From: Chromera velia
Taxonomy: Eukaryota; Sar; Chromeraceae
Reading direction: 5' to 3'
NCBI GenBank assembly: GCA_018398765.1
Contig: JAHBMJ010002290.1
Location: 1-20,481 of the forward strand
DNA length: 20,481 bases
In this document: positions 1 through 9,598 of the stretch, one piece after another
Numbering within the stretch: position 1 is the stretch's first letter
How the letters are laid out: every line of letters starts with the position of its first letter
Notes under the pieces: model-generated
Told to the model about the DNA's origin: nothing
Databases searched by the model: none
Seen by the model: only the letters and a program-made list of their open reading frames with translations
Made by a program: the position numbers and the translations under genes

Positions 1-12
1 TAACCATCAGTC

Positions 13-400
13 AAAAGTGGTGCCAATCGATTAGTTACGTTTGGTTACTCATAAAACTGGCTTCAAGATTGTTAAACAATTCAGGTTATGGTCAAAAATG
101 ATGAAAAATGATGTGTCACACTCACTTTGCCCCCAAACCCCCCGTAACCGGGTAACCCGTAACCTTTTTTGACCCCCCTCAAAAATAAAGTAACCTCCCT
201 CAAGAACCATTCAAACGTGTTTGTAACCTCTTTGTGTGATAAAGATAAAAAGGGGGTAACCCAAAGTAACCACGTAGTTTACACTTCAAAAACATCAGAT
301 TTCGACGTAACTTGACTAAGTGGAGCTCCAGGTTGCCAGACTGGCTCGCAAAAATTTGTTTTTGTTCATATTTTATGTTATTTTGGGCTCAAAATCTACC
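13..400 (+). repeat. GTAAC-rich dispersed repeat, copy A
   Basis: This non-coding repeat opens with a 20-bp block (13-32) that recurs exactly at 9599-9618. It then shows many GTAACC/GGTAAC words and a shared 'GTAACC..TTTTTGACCC' block near 141-177, matched at 9726-9761. It ends near 'CAAAATCTA' (about 388-400), as the second copy does near 10056-10064. A weaker match to the opening block lies at 11912-11931. The shared ends suggest a short mobile or satellite-derived element; no protein is encoded. Family unknown. Confidence 0.6.
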
Positions 401-429
401 ATAACCTTCCAGAGTGCCCCTCTTTAGTT

Positions 430-825
430 CTACATCCAATGAAGGGGGTAGATGACGGAGGAGAGGAAAGTCTGTGCCTTCCTTACGTGGTTATTCAAGC
501 ACAGCCGGAAGTTCGCCTTGTGGTTGTCCTGAGAGTCCTTAGGAATCTTAGCAATCCAATCTAGTTGACCTTGCCTGAAGGTGAGCTTCATGCCCAAGCC
601 TTGTCAGCCTTCCTCTCCGAACAGCTTTACAGTGTGCTCATTCTTCTCGTAAGGATTGAACCACATGAGGGAGGAAAACAATTCTTCTTCCTTCTTTTGG
701 GCCTTCTCTAAGTCTGTGATAAGGGCAGTAAATGCAGCTCCCCCGCTCACCAACCGCTCGAGTTTCACAACTCTAGTACCACCGGAGGAAGAAGAAGAAG
801 AACCGAGATGGGTTGAGATCGACAT
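430..825 (-). pseudogene. Unknown protein gene with one in-frame TGA
   Basis: Reading the minus strand from an ATG at 823-825 (A at -3) gives 73 codons, then TGA (604-606). The same frame then stays open for 57 more codons to TAG (430-432). The first part has a Ser/Gly linker (about residues 8-16) and a charged helix-like stretch with ITDLEKAQKKEEE. The second part, with KLTFRQGQLDWIAKIPK, also looks protein-like. No family is recognised. The simplest reading is one ~130-residue protein broken by a nonsense mutation, though a short 73-residue product or a recoded stop is possible. It lies directly beside dispersed repeat A, so it may belong to an element. Confidence 0.4.
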
Positions 826-1129
826 CCTCTCGACTCTTCACCGGAATCACCAATGTTAAAAGTAAACTAGTGTGAATGCTGTCTACTTCAGTTACTACTT
901 TCAATAAGTCTGAGTTCATGTTCATCGGCTACAAAGATCGGCTATCAAAGAGGATCTTGCCGTTTCCTCACAACAATCTTTTGTATAAAGGTACGCATGC
1001 ATTCATATGCATTCGCATTCGAAGAAACTATGCATGCATGCATACAGCTTGATCGAACGGCACGCAGCCCGCCCGGCGCCTTCAGCATCCTTCGGCCCTA
1101 TCCCCCCCGCGCGTGTTCCACATCTTATA
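826..1129. other. No gene seen
   Basis: The stretch between the minus-strand remnant and the inverted-repeat element holds no convincing reading frame. It contains two overlapping copies of the palindrome TGCATGCA (1031-1042) and a GC-rich tract just before the element border. Confidence 0.5.
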
Positions 1130-1519
1130 CTCAGCTCTGCTGAGATCAGCCGAGAGGCCCTGAGATCGCACGCACTCGCATAACGCATTTTTTCATTTTT
1201 TTAGGGGGGAGGTCGCTTCAGAATCTATCTCTGTCTGTCACAGTGTCGCCCGAATTCTAAAATGTACCCCTCAAGCAACTTGTACGGAGCCACAATCGCA
1301 CATACCTTAATTAATTACTTCACACATATTTACCCCTCAAGTAACTCGCACGGAGTTGCAAGTGCATGCTTGCATGGTCCCAAAAAGCATACTTCGTGCA
1401 CGTTGCCATGGCTTCTGCCCCATACATACATGCACCTGCACAAGACATATCCAAGCTTCCGATGATGTGCATCAATGAAATTTGCGGACCCCCTAAAGGA
1501 CCTCCCGAGGCACTTACCC
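1130..1519 (+). repeat. Left inverted arm of the chromodomain element
   Basis: This is the inverted partner of 3510-3887. It begins with the hairpin CTCAGC-TCT-GCTGAG (1130-1144) and ends at 'CACTTACCC' (1511-1519). Inside, a ~30-bp block (about 1265-1294) is repeated directly at about 1331-1360, and the same pair is kept in the other arm. Apparent reading frames here are repeat sequence. Confidence 0.75.
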
Positions 1520-1582
1520 AACTGCAAGATATACCCAACCAGTTGGGTGAGTCGTGGGTCAATATCTGTCGGAGTGTGTCTG

Positions 1583-1692
1583 GGTACACACTCCAGACTT
1601 AGGCGTAGGAGGCCTGACACTCCAGCAATGGTAGTACACACTCCAGATTTTGGTCTTAGCGCTGTGACACACCAATAAAAGTGATACACACC
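1583..1692 (+). repeat. Left subterminal motif array
   Basis: 'GTACACACTCCAGA' occurs at 1585-1598 and 1634-1647, with weaker relatives near 1617 ('GACACTCCAG') and 1685 ('ATACACACCAGAAA'). The same core word recurs on the other side of the element at 3350-3447 in the same orientation. Such clusters are typical transposase-binding sites, but that role is inferred. Confidence 0.45.
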
Positions 1693-1889
1693 AGAAATAG
1701 GTGGTCTAGAGGCTACGTGAGCCATACTAAGACAAATTAGATTTATGTAGAAGGTTTTCTTACAATCAGTGATAGTGTTGGGGGTACACATCTTCTGTGT
1801 GGTCCTGCAAGTGGTGGAGTTGAAACTGAAGCACTCCATTCACCCATCTACCAAAAACAGAAAACCACTTTATGCACCACAGACACCGG

Positions 1890-2640
1890 ACCCAGATAGA
1901 CACCCCTGATAGTGTGGGACTCCACCTCCTGAACCCCTCCACAGCAAAGCCAGGCTCGCCTTTGTTGAAGGCAGTCTGCATTCCTGCCCCCCCAATCCTT
2001 GCCTGCATGAGCTGCGCAGCAAGCTCATGGAGAGCTGCCTGCTCCTGTGGAGGCTGGTCGGCCACCGCGTCCAAGAGAGGTCCTGACAAGTTCTGGTTAT
2101 TTATTGTTCTGCAAAGAAAGATCGCAAGAGCAGAAAGCATAGTGTAGAGCAATATAGAACAATATATACTATTAGGTCTCAAAACTCATACAGAGTAGGA
2201 GACAGAATGAGAGCACTGGAGAAAACAAAACAACTTGATTGCCACCAAGCATAACCAGTTAGCTCCGAGATGCTTCCAGAAAACACAAGAGTAGAATGCA
2301 CAAGTAGAGAAACACGGAAATCTAGTATGAAACAGCATAGATATTAAGTGCAGAGCAATACCCATAGAGGGGCGTTGAGAAAAGGATACAAACGGAGACG
2401 AAAAAAGATAACAGTAACAATGAGCCGAATACTTCCACAGTTGACACTCTATTTTTTGTACCTGCCCCGGTTGAGGAAGATCTGACAAGAACAGTGTGGA
2501 GGCCTGTTCAGGTGGTACAAAAATATTTCTTGCTGTCTGTCTAATGGTTGAGCAGACAAATCGAGACTGAATACATTCAAGGGGGACTGCATGCAGTCCG
2601 TATCCTCCGTGATACAGCCCCTCAGTCCTCTTTTGAATCA
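1890..2640 (-). CDS. Probable split gene of unknown function inside the element
   Basis: On the minus strand a coding-like segment (about 2640 down to 2462, with FVPPEQASTLFL and LPQPGQ) ends at a good donor, CAG|GTACAA, at 2462/2461. After ~350 bases comes a strong acceptor (pyrimidine run then TTTGCAG, ending at 2109), with a second CCAG acceptor at 2093. Using the second acceptor keeps phase 0. The next segment (2092 to about 1890) contains a helix-rich stretch with PPQEQAALHELAAQLMQ. No domain is recognised. Both gene ends are unclear, and the upstream part runs into the (GAA)n complement of the TTC tract. This segment is antisense to the chromodomain exon's 5' part, so one of the two models may be wrong. 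Confidence 0.35.
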
Positions 2641-2673
2641 AATGTTTCTTCTTCTTCTTCTTCTTCTTCTTCT

Positions 2674-2706
<33 letters not shown>

Positions 2707-3096
2707 GCTTCTTCCAGGAGGCGATTGAAAGAAGGAGGAGAGCTTGCCGCAAAATACATCATTCATCTAAATGAGGTGAGAAAGTCTCTGGAAAAAAATG
2801 GTAAGAAACAAGAAGTGTGGGTAGTCGAAAAGTTGCTGGCAGCTAGGAAAGAAGGAAGGAAGAAAGAGTACAAAGTAAAGTGGAAAGGCGGTGAAGAGTC
2901 TTGGGTACAAGAAAGTGAGTTGATTAGTTTTTCGCCGAAAGAGAAGGCAGCTATAAAGAAGAAAAGCAAACAATATAAAAAGAAAAAGGAAGCGGCGCAA
3001 GCGAAAGTGCAAGAAAAGAAGAGATTCCGATGGACTGCTGATAGCGAATCAGAAGATGCCTTGTCATCAGATGATCATGATGAAGATCAAGATTAG
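2548..3096 (+). CDS. Chromodomain protein, 3' exon
   Basis: The frame encodes a chromodomain: EVWVVEKLL, then EYKVKWKG, then ESWVQESEL (codons about 2812-2925). The family binds methylated lysine on histone tails through an aromatic cage. Here W in VWVVEK and W in VKWKG can supply cage positions, while the usual WE after the third strand is WV. A Lys-rich tail and an acidic end (SESEDALSSDDHDEDQD) follow, suiting a nuclear protein. No ATG precedes the domain in this frame, so this is probably a 3' exon. Candidate acceptors are GAGCAG at 2555 and CTTCCAG at 2717. With the second, the long (TTC)n run is intron and not polyserine. Chromodomains are often carried by mobile elements, in line with the flanking inverted arms. 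Confidence 0.65.
2584..2599. promoter_or_regulatory. 16-bp perfect palindrome with TGCATGCA core
   Basis: GGACTGCATGCAGTCC is its own reverse complement. It sits in the middle of the element, just upstream of the TTC run and between the two opposite-strand coding segments. A role as a dimeric protein-binding site is inferred only from the symmetry and from the excess of the core octamer elsewhere in the window. Confidence 0.35.
2643..2717 (+). repeat. (TTC)n tract ending in a splice-acceptor-like CAG
   Basis: About 20 TTC/TCC/TCT triplets run straight into CTTCCAG at 2711-2717. Translated, the tract is polyserine. Unspliced, it would be an extreme polypyrimidine tract for a 3' splice site. 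Confidence 0.7.
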
Positions 3097-3349
3097 GATC
3101 AGGGCAGAACGAGTCCGAAAAGAGGAAAAGGTCGTGCTTAGGGAACCAGAAGACGCTAAAAACCATAGAGAAACATATGTACAGTCACACTTATCATATA
3201 AAAACTGAATTAAAAAATTATAAAAATAGATTTCCATAAATTTTTTTCCCTAGGAAATCTAAAGAATAAACCAAGCTACCTACTTCAAGTTATAAAAAAA
3301 ATAATTCTATTTTTTTTTTTTTTTAAATCATAGGTGGTTTGATTTAGAG

Positions 3350-3450
3350 AACACACTCCGACAATAGGTCTAGCTCATGTGATACTCCACCTGAACACAT
3401 TCCAATAGACACACTCCGATTGACATACTCCGAAAACATACTCCGCAATT
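3350..3450 (+). repeat. Right subterminal motif array
   Basis: Six variants of 'ACACACTCCG' occur within 100 bp: around 3351, 3382 (ATACTCC), 3395 (ACATTCC), 3409, 3424 and 3437 (ACATACTCCG). Spacing is 13-31 bp, all in one orientation. They mirror the array beside the left arm and probably belong to the same element. Confidence 0.5.
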
Positions 3451-3509
3451 AAAACACAGTTCGATTTTAGGTCCTAAGCCCGGAACACTCTGAGAGTTAC
3501 CGTCTCATG

Positions 3510-3887
3510 GGGTAAGTGCCTCGGGGGGCCCTTTAGGGGGTCCGCAAATTTGATTGATGTACACCATCGGGGGCTTGGGCATATCTTGTGCAGGTGCATG
3601 CATGCATGGGGTAGGGGCCACGGCAATGTACACGAAGTATGCTTTTCGGGACCACGCAAGCATGCACTTACAACTCCATGCGAGTTATTTGAGGGGCACG
3701 CATGTGCGAAGTAATTAAGGTATGTGCGATCACGGCTCCATGCGAGTTGCTTGAAGGGCATATTTTAGAATTCAGGCAACTCCGTGACAGACAGAGATAG
3801 AAGCGACCCCCCCCAAAAAAATGAAAAAATGTGTTATGCGAGTGCGTGCGATCTCAGGGCCTCTCAGCTGATCTCAGCAGAGCTGAG
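3510..3887 (-). repeat. Right inverted arm of the chromodomain element
   Basis: This is the reverse complement of the left arm, with scattered substitutions and small indels. The outer hairpin CTCAGC-AGA-GCTGAG lies at 3873-3887. The arm contains two overlapping TGCATGCA sites (3595-3606) that the left arm lacks, so the arms have diverged since they formed. Confidence 0.75.
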
Positions 3888-4477
3888 CTGCCCTCCAAGG
3901 CAACGGGATACACCCAACTAGTTAGGTGAGTGATATAAAACTCATCGATCAATCAATAGCGCATGCCGACAAGCATGAAGAGAATGAAGAGCTGTTGGCG
4001 TTACATTTGATTTGGTGTGTATGTGGGTGTGTGTTGGTGTTGCATTATGTTGCATGCATGCTAGTGTTGCTTTTTAAGGCCTCTCGCATGATACACAGCG
4101 AGAATAATCTGTGCGCGCGCACGTTTGACCACAAAATTCGATCAAAAGCATGCGTGCGTGATTGCATTGGATCAAGTGACTGTGGCTAGCCGGATAGCTT
4201 TTTTTTGAAGCATCCTTGCTTGTCAGTCACAACAAACCGAGACCTTAAAAAAAAAAAAGTCGGCGCAGTGAAGACTACTGACTAGATTGTCCATCTAGCC
4301 TACAGCTTATCTTACAAGCTAGTTTGTACGCGGTGTGAATCCCTGTTTGGGAATGTCACATTGCAGCAGATTCAGATTCAGACTGATGTAGCCTTGTCAC
4401 GTTTCCAGTTTCCAGTTTCCAGTTTTCAGGTTTTGAGCTGAACTCTACTATTGTCGATATGTGTTCTTTTTGAGAAG
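3888..4477. other. No gene seen; short repeats
   Basis: The stretch has an imperfect palindrome 'ACCCAACTAGTTAGGT' (about 3912-3927), related to the one at about 1531-1546 inside the left side of the element. It also has a GT-rich run near 4016-4050, a TGCATGCA (4051-4058), poly-A at 4246-4258 and a 'TTTCCAG' reiteration near 4402-4425. No reading frame is convincing. Confidence 0.5.
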
Positions 4478-5881
4478 ATGGAGAGAAAGCCTTTCCCGGT
4501 TCGAGTGGGAGGAGGGACAAGCGGACAAGGGACTGGACTCCGGGCAAGGAGACCCAGGTATGTGCAGTTGGTTGATGTCTTGCCGACTGCCCCTGGGGCT
4601 CTCCTTGTTTTGAATCCAAACCAAGTCCCTGAGTCAACTGGTATCATTCTGCCTATCCATTTCTCTAATACGCAGGCTGAGCAACTTAAGCAGATGGACG
4701 CACAAGGAGAGGAAGGAGGGCGGATGGTTGTATCGGTCCAGCCCATCAACGTCTACAAGAACCACACTCGGAGGATGTTCCCATTTGACCTTCAGGATCA
4801 GCCCAACCTGTACTACGAGCCCGAGTATGCGAAGGTCTACGCAAGCAATGAGGCTGTGTCTAATGCTATGGCTGATTTTGTGCGGATGACCTTCAGCAAA
4901 GCGGGAGGCCCTGGTTCAGTATTTGTACTCGAGAACGCTGCCAGTCGGGCGGAGCACCAGCAGATCGTGTTATACAACTGGGACCAGTTTTGAAAGCTCC
5001 TGGCTCTTGGATTTCAGTGTTTGTACACACTGATGGCAGAGTGCGGGTATGATCCAGACCGCCTGAAGAAGGCTTTTCGCAAGATCCTCTCCCGACTGCC
5101 CCCGGACCCTTTCTTTCCCCAGTATGGAGTGGCAGGACACTCCAATGTTCACGTCAGACCTAATCCTCAGGTCTTGATGTTTTCGAACCCGCTGGAGGCT
5201 GCCTTGGCGGCCTTGCAGACAGGTGAAGGGTGTCTGGGTGGGCAAGATGGCGTCCCAGGTATGGCCAGTCAGCCCGTCGAGATTGAGGGATCGGACGTCA
5301 AGATGTCGGCTGTGCAGCCGTCTGGCAAGAGGCGACGTCCATGTGAAGGAGCAAAGTCAGTGCCTGTCCCAGGTACTCTGGCTCAGCTCCAACAACAACC
5401 GCAGCAACAGAAGCAGCAGCAGCAAACAAAGGTTCAGCAGAAGACCATGAGCAGGAGAGAGGGACTGTGAGTTGCAGATCTCCTTGTCACCCCGGTGAGG
5501 GAGCAGCTTTCGCGGCTGTATGGTCGGGTCTGCGCTAAGCTCCCAGTTCCGCAGGAAGTCGAGTATCCAACGTTGGTGTAGAAAGCCAACGATCTGTACT
5601 CCAACGTGGTTGGTTTCCTCCAAGCCCATGGTCAACCAGTGGAGGAAGACTATGTGAAGACCCTTGTGATCAGGAATCTCCGTCAGTGGGGGGTCAGGAG
5701 GGATACCATCCCCAGTGACGCAGAACTGCAGGAGCTGCTCTTCTGTGCTATCCATCTCCACGGAGATGACAGCGGTGTTGACGGGCAGGCCGTCTGAATA
5801 TTGGGAGTCGTCCCGGCGAAGCAAGTGACTCCCTTGGTCAGTCTCATTGCTCAAAAAAAAGCTAAACCGCTACATCATTAA
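4478..5881 (+). pseudogene. Unknown intronless reading frame with in-frame stops
   Basis: From an ATG with good context (AAGATGG, 4478) one frame stays coding-like for 467 codons but holds TGA at 4991 and 5468, TAG at 5579 and TGA at 5795, before TAA at 5879. No frameshift is needed. Segments include a proline-rich start, a helix near MAECGYDPDRLKKAF, a basic KRRRP patch, a Gln-rich run (about 5390-5440) and a C-terminal region with QEVEYPTLV and KTLVIRNLRQWG. No family is recognised. The Gln run and single long frame would suit a retroelement structural protein or a retrocopy of a host gene, but neither is shown. Only the first 171 residues would be made without read-through. It is more GC-rich than the retroelement remnant downstream, so the two are probably separate. 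Confidence 0.5.
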
Positions 5882-6014
5882 TTTGATAAGAATGGATTCT
5901 TAGCAATTTTCTGTGTGTGCTACAGGTGGGAGAGGGAACAGAAGTAGGGAGGGGGAAGGGTGGGAATTAGATTCATAGGCACTTAGGGTGGAAGCGTCAA
6001 GCTCTGTAATGTAG

Positions 6015-8261
6015 AGAAGAATTGAACAGCTGCGTAATCTGGCAGATGCTTTGTTTACTCATGCTCCAAAGATCTGGGAAGAGAGGGATCCGTTGTCGCT
6101 AATATTCTTACATCTGGGTGCAATTCGTTCTTTGCTGTTACAGTTGTTACATAGACGCGTGCGTTTGACTTGTCCTGTATGCCGTAACGATGTGCGTAAG
6201 TGTAGTTGTAAGTTAAATATCGAATTGCCTCTGTCTCGATTTGCAGGTGGAGGGAGTGTTAAGATTGTATTGCAACGCCGTAGGTGTGACAGGAGCCAGA
6301 GTGGTGCTTCAGGTGCGTCTCTCTGGAGGTCTTGTCATGTTCAACGGCTGTTGCTTGATGCTGCTGATGCATTGTTTGTTGAGTGGTGTGAGCGGTGGTT
6401 AGAATTCGCTCCTACAAGATTTGCTTTTTACCTCAAATCTGTGCGTGATCGATTGCAAGCGTATGGAGTGCCCGTCTGCGCATGTTCAAATAGTAAAAAT
6501 GTATTGTATATGATGTTTTCTCCTTTCTTTCATCGTGGTCCTTATATTGGGTGTACTTCTTAATTTGCATCTCAAAAGTTGAGAGGGCATGACATTGTGA
6601 ATGCAGCATTTTCTTTGACTCGTCGGGGTAGGCAACAAACAATGCATGCTTCTCGTCTGTACATCGCTTTTTCATTTGACTCTTTGCATTTATGGACGTT
6701 GATGCCGGTGTGCCATGTAGCTAACGCAAATGGATGGACTTCCAGAAAGCTCTTGCTAGTAATAGAAGCCTTGGCAATCTTGCAGCTGCAGCCCTCTCTG
6801 AATATGAAAGGAAATCCTTATTGTTCCATTAGTGATAAATCAATGATTCATGTACCTGTGCAGGGCGAACACTCGCCATCGCAGCCCTCGAGAAAGGGCA
6901 GGCGGGGGTAAGATGCTTCGTCCAAGGCTGCGTTGCCGAGATCGTTGTATCCTCTCTCCTTGCGAGAGATGATCATCAAAATTCCGCAGGGAGGGTGGAA
7001 GAAAGAGGATTTTATCAGAAGAGCAGATGCAATTGGAGCTGTTGGTGGGGCTGGGTCGTTGGCTTATCATCTGTGGCTTCGATCTTTTCTGAGAAGAAGA
7101 AGAAGATCGAAACAGCAATTGGGGTGGTTGCCAGTTGAGAAAGAAGATTTAATTACAGTTGTTAGGCAGGAGTTGCGCTACGCAGATGTGGAGTTCTTTC
7201 GAGGATTGTTTGTGTTGAATGTCAAACGCTTATGTTTATTGAAGGAATGGAAGTTATCTGATGTCCTTTCATCTGTTTCTGTTTTTGATTTTCGTATCCC
7301 AAACGTCTCTCTTCCTCTTATCCTCAAGGTAGTTCGTGGATGCTTGTCCAGTCTTTTCTCTTCTTTTTCTCTTTCTACGCCTCTCCGAATTCGTCTACGC
7401 TCAGCTGGAGCCCCAAACTTGCTTAAATTGCTGAAAAATGAGAAGGAGGCTTCGTTGAGCTTGAATGATAGGGATGCAGATTTCAATGCAGCACAGATGA
7501 ATGAATGCAATTGCGAAAGGTTGATTCATGAATTCAATCTAGAGCAATGTGAAGGGCATGTGTGTGCACTCTTATCCACGTCTCCTTCGCTAAGTGATGC
7601 TCTGTCTCTCCCTCTTTTCTGGAACTGCAAAACTCTTTTTCTCAGTAAGGCATCTGATTTATTGAGAGCATGCGAGAAAGAAGAAAGAAAGATTATTGCT
7701 CGGTTACCAAACAGTAAGCCGCATCTAACAGAAGAAAGAAATACAAAGTTGAAAAGACACTTACAGGAATGGAAAGAAACCTTTGAGTCAGCGGTGGACT
7801 CAACCCAAGCAAAAAAAGGCCTATTTCCATCGCCCATTTGTCCGCCTTCGGCCTCTTTGATGCGCCGTCTAAGAAAGACTTTGTCAATTGTGTTGGTTGA
7901 TCGCTCCAAGGGCGATTTGGCTTTTATGTGCCCGAGGGCTTATAAGCATTTTGGGGTTTTTGAGCTCTTTCCTGCCTCTAAAGCATTTGAGCATCTGACG
8001 GAGGAACAAGTGAAAGAAAAGACAAATCGATGGTTTCGGCCTGCTTGGCCGAAGGTGCTGCAGGAGGCAGTTGAAGTCTTCCCTCCTAGAAGTAAAGCAT
8101 TTCACCAGTGGGGGCTTGGGGTAGCTCTTCCAAAAAGAAAATCTTGGAACGAGGAAGGAAAGCCTCCAAGTGGTTGGGGAGAAATGAAACTTCATCCTTT
8201 ATCTTCGTATTTTCATCATACTTGGAGAAAGGCTCTTTCTATTGTTTGTCGGGCTCTGTAA
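6015..8261 (+). pseudogene. Penelope-like retroelement remnant: GIY-YIG nuclease then RT start
   Basis: One frame runs 749 codons with TAA at 6561 and 6909 and no frameshift. Upstream is a Cys cluster (CPVC ... CSC, near 6171-6210). GIY-YIG nuclease signs follow in order: VLYMM (6501-6515, in place of GIY), YIG (6543-6551), Arg and His of LRGH (6579-6590), then Glu at 6765 followed by PSLN (6792-6803), the usual metal-binding Glu and P-x-L-N. Farther on, VDRSKGD ... C ... Y (7896-7943) and PLSSYFHH before the end match the start of a Penelope-like RT. The rest of the palm, including the catalytic Asp pair, is absent. A nuclease before the RT is the order of the Chlamys type known from algae and protists. 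The copy is dead, truncated 3' and interrupted by stops. Confidence 0.55.
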
Positions 8262-8352
8262 TATGGTATAAATTCTCTTAAATTTTCTCAAACAGTTTGG
8301 TTATAAAAGCTTTTTATAACAGTTACTGTATTTAATAAATTAATGCCGATCG

Positions 8353-8560
8353 ATGTTGACGATCAACTTATGGATGAAGTATAATCAAGTCAAGGAAATT
8401 TACCATGCAATATCATTTAGGCGCGCCATCATAAAAAAAAAGTATAAAAGAGCGATGTTGAATAAATGGTGGTCGATGTTGACAATTGTCGAGTACGATC
8501 ATGTCGAGGAAACTTATCCTGAAATAACTTTCAGGCATAAAACATATAAAATAAGAGGTA
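8353..8560 (+). repeat. Degenerate ~110-bp direct duplication
   Basis: Two units begin 'GATGTTGAC' (8353 and about 8473) and continue in parallel through 'GAGGAAA..TTA' and 'TTNAGGC', ending in 'ATAAAA..AAAATAAGA'-type sequence. In one frame both give MLTI...Y..V.E.Y..I.FR. The frame continues into a Lys/Arg-rich tail to 8691. It could be a two-repeat peptide or just a duplicated AT-rich spacer. Confidence 0.45.
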
Positions 8561-9180
8561 TATATCCAGAAAGAGAAACAAAAGGGGGAAAGAGAATGAA
8601 AAAAGCAGTGATAGAAAAAAAGAAGAAACACAGAACAGATAAAGAGGACAGAAGAGGTGAGGGGAGAAAAGATAGAAAAGCGGAAAAGTGAAATGTGGAA
8701 GGTTGTCAGGATAGTAAGTTATTAAAGGCAGTCCTTAGATAGGGTGGCCCAGTCAGAACTTTTCAGTGAATACAGGCAAACTTTAACAGAAAGATCAAAA
8801 TTCAGGAAGTAGCCTAAATCAAGCAAGCTGGGATGATAAGAAAGCAGTCAAACAGACAGGGAGACAGAACTTTGAGCACACTTAGAAAAGAAGATAAAAT
8901 TAGGAATGCGGTCAGGCATACAGGAAGATATCCCTGCATGACAGCCAACAGGCAGGTAGGCAGAAATACGCTGAGTCATGCCGGAAGGAAAGGTTAAGAC
9001 GGAAGCAGAGTGGGATTATGACTTTTGAATCTTATAGTTTGTTTGTGAGGTGGCATGTAGAGATATATGTACAGCTGAGAAGTCGGATAAGAGGTCAGAA
9101 TTGAGAGAAATGACATAAGAGAGGCAAGATAAGAAAAGTGAAATACAAGTCAAGAGATGAGATATGAGCAAACAGAGTCA
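8561..9180 (+). other. Purine-rich gene-less stretch
   Basis: The plus strand is strongly biased to A and G, with loose repeats of 'CAGACAGG', 'CAGGAAG' and 'CAGGCA'. Reading frames here are Lys/Glu/Arg low complexity and are not taken as genes. Confidence 0.5.
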
Positions 9181-9197
9181 TCGAGAGAGTAGCCTAT

Positions 9198-9392
9198 ATG
9201 TCTGTCTATCTGTTTATCTGTCTGTCTGTCTACGTGCCTACCAGCCTGCCTGCCTGGCAGTGCCTATGTCTATGTGTTTGCATATTTCTCTGCTTTTCTG
9301 TTATTTTGTCAGTGCCATTCTCTCATTTTACGGGTCTGCCTATTCTGCCGTTCAGCATATCTGCCTGCCTGCCTGCCTGCCTACATGCCCAC
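9198..9392 (+). repeat. CTGT/CTGC tetranucleotide tracts
   Basis: 'TCTGTCTATCTGTTTATCTGTCTG' type sequence (about 9199-9232) grades into CCTGCCTGCC near 9244-9258, and a clean (CTGC)n block sits at about 9361-9381. The overlapping frames in several phases are repeat translations. Confidence 0.7.
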
Positions 9393-9598
9393 GTGTCTAC
9401 ACCGGGTGATAGCTGGAGCATAAGAGCAATGAGTTATAATGGCTGTGGGGAGAAAAAAACGAGAACCAAACATGAGAGAGAATACAGCGGGAAGAGGCCA
9501 TGCATTAAAATACTAGGGTGCAGCACTCCAGGATGGTTACTATTTTTTTTTAGTGATTTTAGTACCCCCTCCCCTATATATCGATCACCTAGCACTTT

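Larger units (their letters stand above)
1130..3887. mobile_element. Long-inverted-repeat element carrying a chromodomain gene
   Basis: Two long arms, 1130-1519 and 3510-3887, are inverted copies of each other with high identity by eye. They bound a 2758-bp unit. Each outer end is a 15-bp hairpin (CTCAGC, 3-nt loop, GCTGAG), and homology stops there. Inside each arm lie arrays of short 'ACACACTCC' motifs, like the subterminal repeats of DNA transposons. The cargo is a plus-strand chromodomain exon and a probable minus-strand split gene. No transposase motif was recognised, so it may be non-autonomous or use an unfamiliar enzyme. No clear target-site duplication was found. A foldback segment that captured a host gene is an alternative. 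Confidence 0.65.

Noticed and set aside
1320-1839. Overlapping frames on both strands in the left arm
   Set aside because: The sequence is inverted-repeat and subterminal-array DNA, and no domain or conserved gene structure is seen.
5357-5854. 165-codon minus-strand frame
   Set aside because: It is the shadow of the plus-strand unknown frame, with a poly-Leu run from the Gln-rich tract.
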